64,000 nucleotides of DNA from Malassezia japonica (GCF_029542785.1 NC_083372.1:310001-374000), one strand, 5' to 3'. Counted from the first letter of the stretch, positions 40,899 through 54,121 are shown. Notes: a model not told the origin generated them from the letters alone. Translations and numbers: made by a program.

Positions 40899-42952
40899 AT
40901 GTCACTGGGCTGCCGCCGAGCTCTTCGTTTGCTTGCCCCCTTGCGAGTACGAGGCACCGTACCTTTGACTCCTGCTTACTTGCGTCTGTCCAACACTCGT
41001 GCGTGGACTGGCATTCCCTTTGTACCTCGCACCTATCGTACACTTGCGACCAAGTCGTCTGTTTCGGTCTCCGCTATGGGCGCTGTGAACAATGGGGTGG
41101 TACCAACCGCCGAGATTGTAAAGAAATTGCGCAGCCTTATGAAGGAGAAAAATATCGATGCGTACATCGTCCCATCGGAGGATGAGCATGCGAGCGAGTA
41201 TCCTGCCGATTCTGATCTCCTGCGTGGCTACGTCACCGGCTTCAATGGTTCGGCTGGATGTGCCCTGATTACCCAGAACGAAGCGCTGCTTTTTACAGAC
41301 GGTCGCTACTTTTTGCAGGCCTCGCAGCAGCTTGAACCTGGTGTTTGGACGCTGATGCGCATGGGTGAGCCGGATGTCCCTACTTGGCAAGAATGGCTCA
41401 CGCAATCCCTGTCGAGCGGGGCGCGCGTCGGTGTCGACCCCAAGGTGATTGGCGTGGAAGAGGCGCAAAAGCTGATCGAGGACCTCCAACTCTTGGATAT
41501 CTCCTTCGTGGCGCTGCCCGAGAACCTGGTTGCTGCGGTGTGGGAGGGCCGCCCCGAGCGTCCCCAGAAGCCTATCACATCGCTCCCCGACTCGCTCACT
41601 GGCAAGTCGTTTGACAAGAAGATCCAGGAGCTGCGCAAGGATATGCAGCAAAGAGGAGCCTATGGATTTGTGGCTACGATGCTGGACGAAGTTGCATGGC
41701 TTTTCAACCTGCGCGGCACCGACGTGCCGTACAACCCCGTGTTCTTCACCTTTGCTATTGTAACGCTCGACCGTACCGTACTCTATGTGAACGAAGCTCA
41801 GCTCACTGACGATGTTCGCCAGCATCTCGGTACGAGTGTCGTACTCCGCCCCTATGGCGAGTTTTACAACGACTTGCGTGCGATGGAACAACAGCTGCAG
41901 CCTGGCCAGAAGCTCTTAATTGGCAAGCGTGCATCTTACGCTGTGTTCCAGGCGCTTGGTACGGAACGTACGCTCGTTGACCGCTCGCTGGTGGTCGACA
42001 GCAAGAGTGTGAAGAACGTGGTCGAGCTGGACGGTTTCCGGGAGGCGCACCTTCGTGATGGCGCTGCGCTCGCGTCCTACTTTGCCTGGCTCGAGGAGGC
42101 ACTTGCCAATGGCGAAAAGGTGTCAGAGACCGAGGGAGCCAACAAGCTTACCGAATTCCGTCAGAAGCAGGAGGACTTCCAGGGCCTTAGCTTCACCACC
42201 ATCTCGTCCACTGGCCCGAATGGTGCCATTATTCATTACTCGCCACCCGAAGAGGGCAGCCCCTACATTGAGCGCGATGCGTTGTATTTGTGCGACAGTG
42301 GTGCTCACTTCCCCTTTGGTACCACGGATGTTACGCGTACGCTGCACTTTGGCACCCCCACTAGCTATCAGCGCCGCTGCTTCACCCGTGTGCTCCAGGG
42401 ACACATTGCGATCGATCGCTTGATTTTCCCGTACAACACGACGGGCTATGTGATCGATGCCCTGGCGCGTGCGCCGGCTTGGCGCGACCATCTCGAGTAC
42501 CGTCACGGTACTGGCCACGGCGTTGGCCACTTTTTGAATGTACACGAACCTCCGATGGGCATCGGCACGCGTCTCACGTTTAATGACACGGGTCTCAAGC
42601 CCGGTATGGTAATCAGCAATGAGCCAGGCTACTACCTCGATGGTGAATGGGGTATTCGTATTGAAAACTTGGTTATGTACGTCGTGTTTTCTCACCCAGT
42701 GTCCAGCCGCACCTGCTTCCGTCGGGTGTGTCGGAGCCGCCGACGAGCAAAGGATTCCTTCGTTTCGAGCACATCACCATGTGCCCGATCCAAACCTCGC
42801 TCATTGATGCGAGCCTGCTTACGAGTGACGAGCGCGCTTGGGTCAACTCGTACCACGATGAGGTGCTCACCAAGCTCCGCCCTATCCTTGAGAAGCAGGG
42901 CGACGCTCGCGCGCTCAAGTGGCTCGAAAAAGAATGCACCGCGCGTGTGTAA
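40899..42952 (+). CDS. Xaa-Pro aminopeptidase P (metallopeptidase M24)
   Basis: Two exons (40899-42676 and 42700-42952, 23-nt intron) encode 676 aa from the first ATG. The enzyme removes an N-terminal residue before proline. Two creatinase-like N-terminal domains precede the pita-bread catalytic domain, whose metal ligands are visible in order: Asp in LCDSGAHF and GTTDVTRT, His in GTGHGVGHFLNVHEPP, Glu in ISNEPGYY and Glu in RFEHIT. The first 59 residues, up to an internal ATG at 41076, are Arg-rich and nearly free of acidic residues, like a mitochondrial presequence. Starting at 41076 gives 617 aa, the size of cytosolic aminopeptidase P. One gene may therefore make both forms. It is the right neighbour of the AT-rich island. 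Confidence 0.92.
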
Positions 42953-42971
42953 GTAGATCATGAAATCGAAA

Positions 42972-44088
42972 TCAACGCGGCACGTCCTGTTGCACGACTG
43001 TCGCTGTACGTCCTTCACTTCGCGTACCCAGCGCAGTCGAAACGCGACCTAGAAGCGAGGAAAAGGCGCCCGTGCGACGCGGTTGCGCCTCGGCGACCGG
43101 TGCCGGGGCAGCCGCTGGTTCCGACATAGGCACGGCACCTAACCGTGCGCGGTGCTGTACCGTGCCGAAATCCCACATGCCCGTGTTGCGCTCGGGATAC
43201 ACGTCCGACTTGGCCGGGGACACATCGCCTTCGGTCGCCTGAGCAACCCTTCGAGCGACCAAAGGCGCGAGCGTCGATGTAGGCGCCGCACTGCGAATGA
43301 GCTTGTGCTTTAGCAACACGGCAGCGCTGGGACGCTGCTGAGGATCGCGTGTAAGGCACAGATTAACAAACTGTTGGAGAGGCTTGGGGTAGGTCGGGCC
43401 AAGCGTCGGCGGAGGGTTCCGAGGGATCAAATGCAAGACCTTCATCGGGTGCAGATTCGCATAAGGCGGATCACCTTCTGCGAGCTCAATCGCTGTGATC
43501 CCCACGCTCCAAATATCCGCCTTGGAATCGTATCCACTCTGCTTCACGACTTCCGGCGACATCCAGTACGGCGTGCCGACAAATGCACTGTCCTTTCGTG
43601 ACGCCATGGTAAGCTGGCCCGCGACGCCAAAGTCGGCAAGCTTGACGCTGCCGTCATGGCACAGCAGGATATTAGCAGCTTTGATATCACGGTGCAGCTT
43701 ATTGTCGCTGTGCAGGTATACCAACGCGTGAAGCACTCCACGGAGCACAGGAGCAATGTGCTCGGTGCGCAAGAGCCCCGCATCGAGCATATCCGCACAG
43801 CTGCCCCCCGCGCAGTACTCCATTACAATGGAGAGCTGCGGTCCTTGCAAGAAGCTGTCATAGTAGGCCGTGATGTAAGGGTTATGTACCTGGCTCAGCA
43901 CCGCGATTTCGCGCTGCACTGCGAGCAGTTCTTCGCCGGACAGCTCCAAATCAACCACCTTGATCGCGACAACCTGGCCATTGGTATTATCGCTACCGCG
44001 GAATACCTCGCTACATTAGTTGGTCCACGTACCCGTACGACCCTGACCCGATGCGCGCCTGTTTGGTATACCGTACTGCACCGTGCAT
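42972..44088 (-). CDS. STE20/germinal-centre-type Ser/Thr protein kinase
   Basis: Two exons (44033-44088 and 42972-44010, 22-nt intron) encode 364 aa. The kinase domain starts almost at residue 1 and fills about 250 residues: glycine loop GSGSYGEVF (formed across the splice junction), VAIKVVD lysine, HRDIKAANILL catalytic loop, DFGVAGQL, the STE20-family signature GTPYWMSPEV and the subdomain IX motif DIWSVGITAIELAEGDPPY. This pattern is of the MST/GCK-III group (fission yeast Nak1/Ppk11, Ustilago Don3), which act in polarity, septation and the morphogenesis network. The C-terminal 110 residues are disordered and short for this group. It follows the S/T-P-rich gene in tandem, its ATG 38 bp after that stop. 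Confidence 0.92.
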
Positions 44089-44126
44089 GGTGGAACACAA
44101 ATCACGTGGAACTCGTTACTTCATGG

Positions 44127-45561
44127 CTACATACGTACGAACGACGGGGCAGGCGGCGGGCGCGGGGACTGCGCCCAGAGCGGGCGCGAGGACCGTGCGC
44201 CAAAGTCATCAGAACGGAGGCGCAGATGGCGCGAGCTCTTGGCAGGGAGACTGGCTGTAAGAGCCTGCGTGTCCTGCCGACGCCGCGCGCTGCGCGGCTG
44301 GGGTGTCGGTGACATGTTGAGGGACTCGCCATAGCTAAAGCTCGATCCCAGGGACTTGGGCGTAACAGGGTACGCAGGCGATGCGGCTGGAGGCGTCGTG
44401 ATACTGCCGCTGCGGTCGTGCGAGACGGGCAGCGGGGTTTCCAGCGTGCTGTACGACATGCTGCGGCGGTGTCCGCGCAAATCCGTTCGCGCTGCCCATG
44501 CCTTCTCCGGACTAGGCATCTTGCCATGGCGCACCGACCGACCGTCGTGTGTGAGTGCGGCCTCGTGGGCACGCGCATGCGGCACATCATGGCCCTCCGC
44601 ACCGTGCTTTACGTCGTGCACAAACCGCGGCGGGGCCAGAGGACGTGCTTCCATTTCGGGATGCATGCGCATGGGCCGGGGATGCGAGCGCGGCGCTTCA
44701 AGCGGCAGAGGATCGTAGCCCCGGACCGGAATGTAGCTGTCGAGCGACTGGCGATCCGGGATCGACGAAGTAGACGCAAAGCGCGCGTGACGCGACGTCG
44801 ACGGCGCCAACATGCGCCGTGACGGCGACTCGCCGCAGAGTCCCAGGTTCTGCGCGAGGGACGAGGCGATGTGTCCGTTCGGCAGGCGGCCCGCAGGGCT
44901 GCGGTGCCCATGCGACGGGAAGTGGAAGGTGTCGTCGCCCTGCGTCCGCATGCGCCGCCGCTTAAACGGCATGCGGAACTGCGCGGCCTGCTGCTCATGT
45001 TGTAGCAGAGCAGCCGACGGGTGGTTGTGCATGTCGCTTGTCGCACCGCCCGAGCGCTGCGGCGAGCCGAGCTGCGGGGACGACGCGACACGGTTCAGCC
45101 AGTCGCCTGCGCTTGCCGGCGTGCGCACCTTGGGCGTGGAAGGCGCGGCGCGGGGCGAAGACGCGACCGGCGAGGGCGGCATGGAGGATACTCGAAAGAC
45201 GGGCGAGGCGCCTTGCCTGGAGGGCGACTCGAGCGCAAAGTCTGCGCCAAAGAGACCTTCATACAGGTCGCTCGAGCGCGGTGTCTCGGACGCGGCCTTG
45301 CGCTTGCGGCTGTTGGTCGGCGTCCGCGGCGCAGTCTGCACGATCGCGTGCGGTTCGGCGAGCGGGAGAGGTGTACCGAGCGTGTACTCGTTGGCTACGC
45401 GGTGATCGCGTGCAGTGTTGGAGAGACCAGCATGGAATGCGGCGGCTTCTAGGCGTTCTCGGAGACGATGGGCGTGCTGGGTCAGACTAGCGACGTACCT
45501 CTACGAGGCGGGGCGTGCCGAAAGTGTCCGCTTCGGGCTGCGAAATTCGAACCGCCGCCAT
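44127..45561 (-). CDS. S/T-P-rich disordered protein, possible WHI5/NRM1-type G1/S regulator
   Basis: Two exons (45499-45561 and 44127-45476, 22-nt intron) encode 470 aa. Nothing folds obviously; about 22 Ser-Pro or Thr-Pro sites are spread along it, with basic clusters (NSRKRK, KRRRMR) that suggest a nucleus-located CDK or MAPK target. Joining exon 1 gives HAHRLRERLEAAAFHAGLSN near residues 22-41, which resembles the short helical motif by which WHI5/NRM1 proteins bind SBF/MBF (L-x-x-RL-x-x-A-x-F/Y). The match is weak and only the spacing is suggestive; a generic transcription co-regulator is an alternative. A long 0.8-kb upstream gap, large for this window, would fit a regulated promoter. 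Confidence 0.6.
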
Positions 45562-46353
45562 GGTTGGCGCTGGCGGAGCTGCGTTGCTCTGTGGCGTGTT
45601 GAATGCGACGCTCAGCGCGTCGGACTATCACTAAGGCGCGCGTCTGTGGCGTACACCAAGAGGACACGCAGGCGGGACTTGAAGCTGCAGGGGCGGTCTG
45701 CCAGGAGTCTGCAGGTGGCCGGCGCGCAATTAAACCCGCGTCGCGTAGCGCGTCGGCCGGAAAATGCCAGGCGCCTCGTGGCGCATGCATGCGCAGAAGA
45801 CGTCACTATTGGATTGGCACGCTTCCACCTGACAGGTGTGGGTTATGCACGATCAGCACGGGGCCCGCAGTGTTCAAGGGACCGTGTCTGGGGGCCGAGT
45901 CAGGTTGGGTGTTGTGCAGCAGGAACCAAAAGAAAGTTTGTAGTCTATGTAGCCAATCGTGTCGATCACGTTGAGGTAGTATGATATGCGTGTTTTCTTT
46001 GTGTACGAGATCGCTCGTAGCGAGTGCTGATGGGAAACCGCAGCAAAGAGGTCATAGGCGGCACGACGCGTCTCGGGCGCGTGTCGTGGCGCGTGCGTAG
46101 ACGATAGACGATCCGCCCTTATTTTCTTGCATTCGCGGCATCTATCTACGATTCGCTACATTGTTGACCCTTTGTACCGTCTTGTATCGCCTGCAACGGC
46201 CCGCAGAGCCGCAGCGGAGTGCGACGCAAGCCACGCGCGCCCCCGCGGCGCCGCGATCGCGCGCGGTGCTCGCTTCGAATTCCGCGGAGATAATTCGGTC
46301 GCCACCGTAGCGGGGCTTAATAAGCGCGACCGTGCGCACCCTTCCACCCAAAA
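45562..46353. promoter_or_regulatory. Long non-coding gap between divergent genes
   Basis: About 790 bp without a credible coding frame, the longest gene-free stretch of normal GC content here. It separates the S/T-P-rich gene (minus) from the OCIA-like gene (plus) and must hold both promoters. It contains an AT-richer stretch around 45930-46000 and a T-rich tract near 46120-46130. I looked for tRNA-type boxes, a signal-recognition-particle RNA and a U3-type RNA and could not identify any, but a non-coding RNA cannot be excluded. Confidence 0.45.
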
Positions 46354-47341
46354 ATGAACCCTACGTATCCGAGCCCCGACGCCGAGCCGCAGTCCCCCCC
46401 TCCCGGGATCGGCAACGCAGACAAGCTCACACCGAAAGAAGGTACGCACTCTTCCTAACGCAGCCGAGGTGCTCCGTGAAATCGGCACCAACGTATGGCG
46501 CGCACGTGTGGTGGGATTCCTTGCTGGCACCGCCGGCACCGTCTATGCGATTCGCCGTCGTAACCGCCCGACAAGCGCGCTGCGCACCTTTGCGCTTGCG
46601 TTCTTTGGTGGATTTGCAGGCTCGATGGTGTTTATTCCCATCGGCATCGGCATGAGCCGCAGTGCGATGCGCAGCATCGAGAATCCCCAGCACCTTGCCG
46701 GCGTGCTCAAGCAAAAGATGGAGGACCGCCGCCAGGGCGGCCCTCTTGGCTCCTCTCCGCCATTCGACGCCTCGTCGGAGAACGCGGGCGATGGCACCGG
46801 GCCGTGGACGAATACGCCGCGTGCCGACTGGGGCGATGCCCAAGCTCCTCCCGCGCGTGGCCCATGGGCAGCGACCGGCGACGGCGCGACGCGCGGTCCG
46901 TGGGCGTCGATGGGCAGCGGCCCTGCGCGTGGCTCGTGGAGCGACAAGCCGCAGGATGCACCGTCGCGAGGCCCCTGGACGCCCGGCCCGCCCATTGCGC
47001 GTGCGCCGCCCGCAGCGTCGCAGGACTGGTCGACGACCGAGTCGCTGGACAGCGCTGAGCCTGCGCAAGAAGCCCCTGCCGGAACCGGCCCCGGGACGCG
47101 GTGGGCGCAGCTGCGCCAGGACCGTACCGGCCAGCCGAGCACCTGGGAAGATATCCGGCAGCGCAGTGCGAAAGAGGCGATGGCGCAGCAGAGCCAGCAG
47201 CAAGCATCCCGTGCGCCCCCCGCCGAGCCCCGCGTCTCGGACTACGACCGGGCGGTTGAGGAGTACAACAAGGCGATGGAGCGCGAGCGCCAAGGCCTCG
47301 ATGTCACGACCGGCTTTGCGGACGATGCGCAGATCCGCTGA
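46354..47341 (+). CDS. OCIA-domain-like membrane protein with proline/tryptophan repeats
   Basis: Two exons (46354-46441 and 46464-47341, 22-nt intron) encode 321 aa. The N-terminal 100 residues have a LTPKEAEVLREIGTNVWRAR helix followed by two hydrophobic segments (VVGFLAGTAGTVYAI and FALAFFGGFAGSMVFIPIGI), an arrangement that resembles OCIA-domain proteins of mitochondria and endosomes; similarity is by pattern only. The middle carries five degenerate units built round RGPW or GPW (about residues 140-220), then an Ala/Gln-rich region and a final helix with DYDRAVEEYNKAMERER. Location and function are unknown. It converges on the next gene, 49 bp between stops. Confidence 0.65.
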
Positions 47342-47390
47342 AATAGATTTCGTAATGGCTACATGCTGGGTATCTGCACTAACGTGGCGC

Positions 47391-49235
47391 CTACGCTTTG
47401 GGGATCGGCGGCACGGGCGGGATATTCTGCCGCGTGCGGTGCTCGGGCATGCCTTCCGAGCTGCTCGCCGAGCTGTACGAGCAGTGCACCTTGTTGTCAA
47501 AGAAGAGCGCTGGTGCGCCGCCCGACGGCAGCGCAAGGCCCAGCCCAAGCGCCGCCGTCGACGGCTTGCGCTGCGGCCGAAGCACCTTGCTCGACTGCGC
47601 GCGGCGGAGCGTGCGCGCCTCGGACGGGTCCGAGAAGCCGGTGCGTGTGCCGAGCACGTTTGGTTTTGGCGGGCTGTGGCTCGGCGCAGGCCGCGTCTTG
47701 CTCGGCTTACGCACGTCGAGCTTGGGGCGTAACTGAGGCGCATTTTTGGGCTCCCGGAAAGCCATGGGCAGCGCGCTGGGCGCGAGCGGAAGCGACTGCG
47801 GCAGAGGCGGCGCAGGCGCATTGCTGCCCAGTACGCTGCGCTGCGCAGCGTCCGAAACGCCAAGCACCGGGCGCTCCTCGCCGAACGCTGCGATGGAGCG
47901 CGAGCGCGAGCGGCTCAAAGCGCGCTGCATGGTCGGACTCTGCATCAGCACATCGTCCTCTTGGTTCTCCTTGTCGGGTGACATGGGATGCGTGGCGTCG
48001 TCAAACTTGGAGAGCATCGCATAAGGCTGCTTCTCCGAGTGCGGCGCCGCATCGGTCGCGGTCCGCTCGTCGACCGACTCTTTGAGCGCGTGAATACGCT
48101 CCGACGCGCTCCGCACGCGGCGCCGTGAGCCCGAGGGTGTCCGCAGCCCATCGAGGCTACGCAGATGAGGCACCGACACTGTCCGCGGCGCGCGCTTGCG
48201 CGGCGAGCGCCGCCGGCTCGGAGGGCCGAGCAGATGCTGCTCCGAAATCGTCTCGGGGGCGTGGAAAAGGCCATAGAGACCGGCAATCGTCGCGCGCTTC
48301 ACGAGATCCAGGCGAGGCTGGGGAAGGTGCCGGAAGAGCAGCTGCATGTCGCTCGGCTCGTAGTCGCGTTCCGATAACCCGAGCTGCTTGGGAGCGCTCA
48401 CACCACGCGGCGTCGACACCATCAGCGTCGGCGGCGCAGGCGGCACCGGTTCGTCAGTCGACGCTTCCCACGTCAGACGCACCGGGCAGTCGTGCGCGTG
48501 GTAGCGCGGCTCGACGTTGGCTGCCGCTTTGCGCCAGCGCATCGCCGAGCGCGCAGCGCCACGGCCACAGCTACATACAGGCGGCTGAGGGCGCAGCGAC
48601 TTGGTACTGCTGCGTCCCCGCAGAGTCTTTTGCAAGAGGTCTTGGCTCTTGGAGCGGCGTAGCGCGCGCGAGGGAGCTTTCGGCTCCTCGTCGCAGTGTA
48701 CCACTGCATCCTCTTTCGAGACGACCGGCGCAGCAGGCGATGCGAGGAACGAAAGCGAGGCGGCGCCTGGAATGGCCGGCGCTGCTTTGGGCTCGGGCAT
48801 GGGGGGCACGCCGCTGCGGTACGCGCGGCTTGCGTCCCAGATTACGCTGCGGCGGCGCGGGATGGAGCGCAGAGCGACTTCGCTCTTGCTGCTCTTGAGC
48901 ACGCGCCGCTGCGGCGGGTCGTAGTGGACGTCAGGGTGGGCTGTGTCCTGTGCTTGGGAGGCCATCATGCCTTTCATCCATGCCTGGATGTCGGGGTATC
49001 CGTCGGGCTTTTGGCCCTCGTCCGGTAGTTCGTCCGCATCGTCAATGGACATCACCACCGGCGCTTTCGGCGCCGGAGTGACGATGCGGGTCTCCTTGTA
49101 TCCCTCGCGTTCGAGGAGTTCTTGGAGGCTGTCGAAGCCGGTGGTGGGGGTGGTGTTGGAGCGCAAGGGCGGCGCACGCCCAAGACCGAGTCCGGCGTGC
49201 GAGTGCCCTGGTGGTGTCATCTGCATAGCTTCCAT
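47391..49235 (-). CDS. Hypothetical disordered protein with KEN box
   Basis: A 614-aa single-exon protein that I do not recognise. It is Pro/Ser/Arg-rich with basic motifs (RRRSVIWDASRAY, PSRRRSPRKR) and a DKENQ sequence around residue 425, which is a potential KEN degron for the anaphase-promoting complex. Small patches look conserved: an N-terminal TTGFDSLQELLEREGYKETR helix and a Trp/Met segment GYPDIQAWMKGMMASQ. A middle part has several Cys residues (VCSCGRGAARSAMR, HAHDCPVRLTW). These might bind a partner or metal, but no known domain is evident. The ATG at 49235 is used; upstream codons in the open frame lack an ATG. Confidence 0.65.
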   Translation of the reverse strand: MEAMQMTPPGHSHAGLGLGRAPPLRSNTTPTTGFDSLQELLEREGYKETRIVTPAPKAPVVMSIDDADELPDEGQKPDGYPDIQAWMKGMMASQAQDTAHPDVHYDPPQRRVLKSSKSEVALRSIPRRRSVIWDASRAYRSGVPPMPEPKAAPAIPGAASLSFLASPAAPVVSKEDAVVHCDEEPKAPSRALRRSKSQDLLQKTLRGRSSTKSLRPQPPVCSCGRGAARSAMRWRKAAANVEPRYHAHDCPVRLTWEASTDEPVPPAPPTLMVSTPRGVSAPKQLGLSERDYEPSDMQLLFRHLPQPRLDLVKRATIAGLYGLFHAPETISEQHLLGPPSRRRSPRKRAPRTVSVPHLRSLDGLRTPSGSRRRVRSASERIHALKESVDERTATDAAPHSEKQPYAMLSKFDDATHPMSPDKENQEDDVLMQSPTMQRALSRSRSRSIAAFGEERPVLGVSDAAQRSVLGSNAPAPPLPQSLPLAPSALPMAFREPKNAPQLRPKLDVRKPSKTRPAPSHSPPKPNVLGTRTGFSDPSEARTLRRAQSSKVLRPQRKPSTAALGLGLALPSGGAPALFFDNKVHCSYSSASSSEGMPEHRTRQNIPPVPPIPKA

Positions 49236-49334
49236 CCTGCGGGCGTGGCCCTCAGCAGCGCCACAGGCGCAATGTCGAAGCGTGATCCAAAACAACACTG
49301 GGGTAGCCACGCGAGCATCACGTGACCCAACTGA

Positions 49335-52102
<2,768 letters not shown>

Positions 52103-52214
52103 TGCCTTCCCCGCACGTCGGCGTTGCGCGGGGGCATATTACATAATCATGGCACCGGTCCCTACGTAAACAGAATGCACGCTGCAACGTGGAGCCCGAA
52201 GTAGTTCCTGAACG

Positions 52215-53126
52215 ATGTCGTACGGGCACTCTGCATTTGTGCCGCCGCAGCACATGTCGAACGATGCATACCGCTACTCACAGCCTCCGTCCTCGTCGCC
52301 ACAGTGGATGGAGAATGTGAAGGAGTACTCGTCGCAGGCCGAGGACCTGATCGATGCGTGGTCGCAGCCGATCAAGCCGTACCTCCCTGCGCTCGGCCGC
52401 TTCTTGATTGTGGTGACCTTTTTGGAGGACGCCATGCGTATTCTGACGCAGTGGGGTGACCAGACGACCTATCTGAACCGCTACCGCGGCATCCCGCTCT
52501 TCCTCACGCACGCCTTCCTCTTGCTGAACGTGCTGGTGATGACCGCCGCATCGATCATGGTGATCATCCGCCGCTTCCCCGAGATCAGCGTCGCATCGCT
52601 GCTGGGTGTGATTGTGCTGCAGGGACTTGGATACGGCCTGATTACCGACTTTAACTTCTTCCTGCGCAACCTGTCCGTGGTCGGCGGTTTGCTCATGGTG
52701 CTGTCCGACTCCTTTGCGAACCAGCGCAAGAACCTGTTTGCAGGCCTGCCGAACGTCAGCGAGACGGACCGCAAGATCTACTTCCAGCTCGCGGGCCGTG
52801 TCCTGCTCATCTTTCTCTTTATCGGCTTCGTGTTCCAGGGTGAGTGGAGCTTCTTCCGCGCCGCCGTGTCGGTGCTCGGCTTTGGCGCGTGCATCATGGT
52901 TGCGGTCGGCTTCAAGGCGCGCTGGAGCGCCATGTTCCTGGTGCTGCTGCTGAGTGTGCTCAACATCGCGGTGAACAACTTCTGGACCGTGCACTCGGCG
53001 CACCCCCAGCGCGACTTTTTGCGCTACGACTTTTTCCAGACGCTGTCCATTGTCGGTGGCCTGCTGCTGCTGGTCAACATGGGCCCGGGTGGGCTCTCGA
53101 TGGACGAGCGCAAAAAGGTTACTTAA
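52215..53126 (+). CDS. ERV29: SURF4/ERV29-family ER cargo receptor
   Basis: A 303-aa intronless multispanning membrane protein. ERV29 packages soluble secretory cargo into COPII vesicles. The first 45 residues are polar, followed by seven or so hydrophobic helices; the family motifs are LPALGRFLIVVTFLEDAMRI, then RGIPLFLTHAFLL, YGLITDFNFFLRNLSVVGGL and the final HPQRDFLRYDFFQTLSIVGG helix with GPGGLSMDERKKVT at the C-terminus, where the lysines near the end form a COPI-type retrieval signal. Length is typical (yeast 310, human 269). Its stop lies 98 bp from the convergent SEC14-like gene. Confidence 0.95.
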   Translation: MSYGHSAFVPPQHMSNDAYRYSQPPSSSPQWMENVKEYSSQAEDLIDAWSQPIKPYLPALGRFLIVVTFLEDAMRILTQWGDQTTYLNRYRGIPLFLTHAFLLLNVLVMTAASIMVIIRRFPEISVASLLGVIVLQGLGYGLITDFNFFLRNLSVVGGLLMVLSDSFANQRKNLFAGLPNVSETDRKIYFQLAGRVLLIFLFIGFVFQGEWSFFRAAVSVLGFGACIMVAVGFKARWSAMFLVLLLSVLNIAVNNFWTVHSAHPQRDFLRYDFFQTLSIVGGLLLLVNMGPGGLSMDERKKVT

Positions 53127-53224
53127 TGGTCGGGATGCCCATGCGTTGAAATGTAGTGCTTGCACGTACATGTAGCTATAAATCCAGCTGGGAGGAGATG
53201 CGATACAAGCATAGAAAGAATGGA

Positions 53225-54121
53225 TCAGGCGGACGGCACCCTGCGCGTGCCGTCCGGCTGGATACCGCACCGCTCGACCAGCGCCTTCCAGTAGACGTCA
53301 AAGTCGAACTGATAAGGATAAGCTCCGCCGGGGAACTGGTCGTCAAGCTGATTGCTCTCGATGAACTCGGTCATGTCGGGGCAGTTGAAGCGGATCTTGT
53401 CCTTGGTCACCGGGTCCAAGAAGGGCGAGAGCGCAGAAAAGAAGGCCGAGATGAACTTGGGCATATGGCACACAAACGCGCGGCCGAGACGCTCGACGTA
53501 GTGCGTCTGGAGGATGTGCGCGACGTGGCGCGCAGTCCCGAGCGACGGCATGGTCGACAGGTTTGTCCCGTTAAAGTCGACGACGATCGTGAGCGTCTCC
53601 TGGCCCGGCGGCATGAGGTTGATGCCGCGCTCCAAGCTCCAGACCATGTAGCGGATCTGGCGGGGACTCGTCTTGGTGTTCTCGCGGCCGGGGCGCAGAT
53701 AGAGGATCGGGCGTGCCTCGCGATCAAAGCCACAGAGGATATGCTTGCCCGTCTCCGCCTCCGGCGCAACCTCGTCCGGCGGGATAATCTCCGGCTTAAA
53801 GTCTCGGCGCCATTCGAGCGTGTCGAGGATCCGGCGCTTGGACGCCTTGAGGTCGCCACGCGTCGCACGCAGGTAGCGCTTGTACAGCACGGGGTTCGCG
53901 AGCCACTGCTCCTCGTACGGCAGGTACGCCTCGGGGCAGGGGTGCTGCGCAATGTAGTCGAGGACGTGCTGCTGCAGCTCCTGGAGCTTTTCCTCGTCGC
54001 CCTCTTTCAGCTCCGGCTGCGGCCCCGGCTTGGCGCCGGGCGGAGGGGTGAGAATGACCTCTGTCGTCCGAGGCCCCTCGTTCGCCTTCTCCTTCTGGGC
54101 ACGATTAAACAAGAAGGACAT
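53225..54121 (-). CDS. SEC14-family phosphatidylinositol transfer protein (CRAL-TRIO domain)
   Basis: A 298-aa intronless protein. A CRAL-TRIO N-terminal helical part is seen at about 55-105 (LYKRYLRATRGDLKASKRR), and the lipid-binding domain follows at about 120-290 (RPILYLRPGRENTK, LTIVVDFNGTNLSTMPSL, then VCHMPKFISAFFSALSPFLD and TKDKIRF). This pattern fits the SEC14-like PDR16/CSR1 group, which moves phosphatidylinositol and other lipids between membranes and affects azole tolerance in yeast; I cannot say which subgroup member it is. It starts MSFLFNRAQ; upstream in-frame codons are not ATG. An adenine run lies on the plus strand at about 54176-54185, just beyond the start. Confidence 0.85.
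   Translation of the reverse strand: MSFLFNRAQKEKANEGPRTTEVILTPPPGAKPGPQPELKEGDEEKLQELQQHVLDYIAQHPCPEAYLPYEEQWLANPVLYKRYLRATRGDLKASKRRILDTLEWRRDFKPEIIPPDEVAPEAETGKHILCGFDREARPILYLRPGRENTKTSPRQIRYMVWSLERGINLMPPGQETLTIVVDFNGTNLSTMPSLGTARHVAHILQTHYVERLGRAFVCHMPKFISAFFSALSPFLDPVTKDKIRFNCPDMTEFIESNQLDDQFPGGAYPYQFDFDVYWKALVERCGIQPDGTRRVPSA

Noticed and set aside
45540..45556. B-box-like GGTTCGAAT motif suggesting a tRNA gene on the minus strand
   Set aside because: No acceptor or anticodon stem can be formed around it, and it lies in exon 1 of the S/T-P-rich protein, where it encodes AVRIS.
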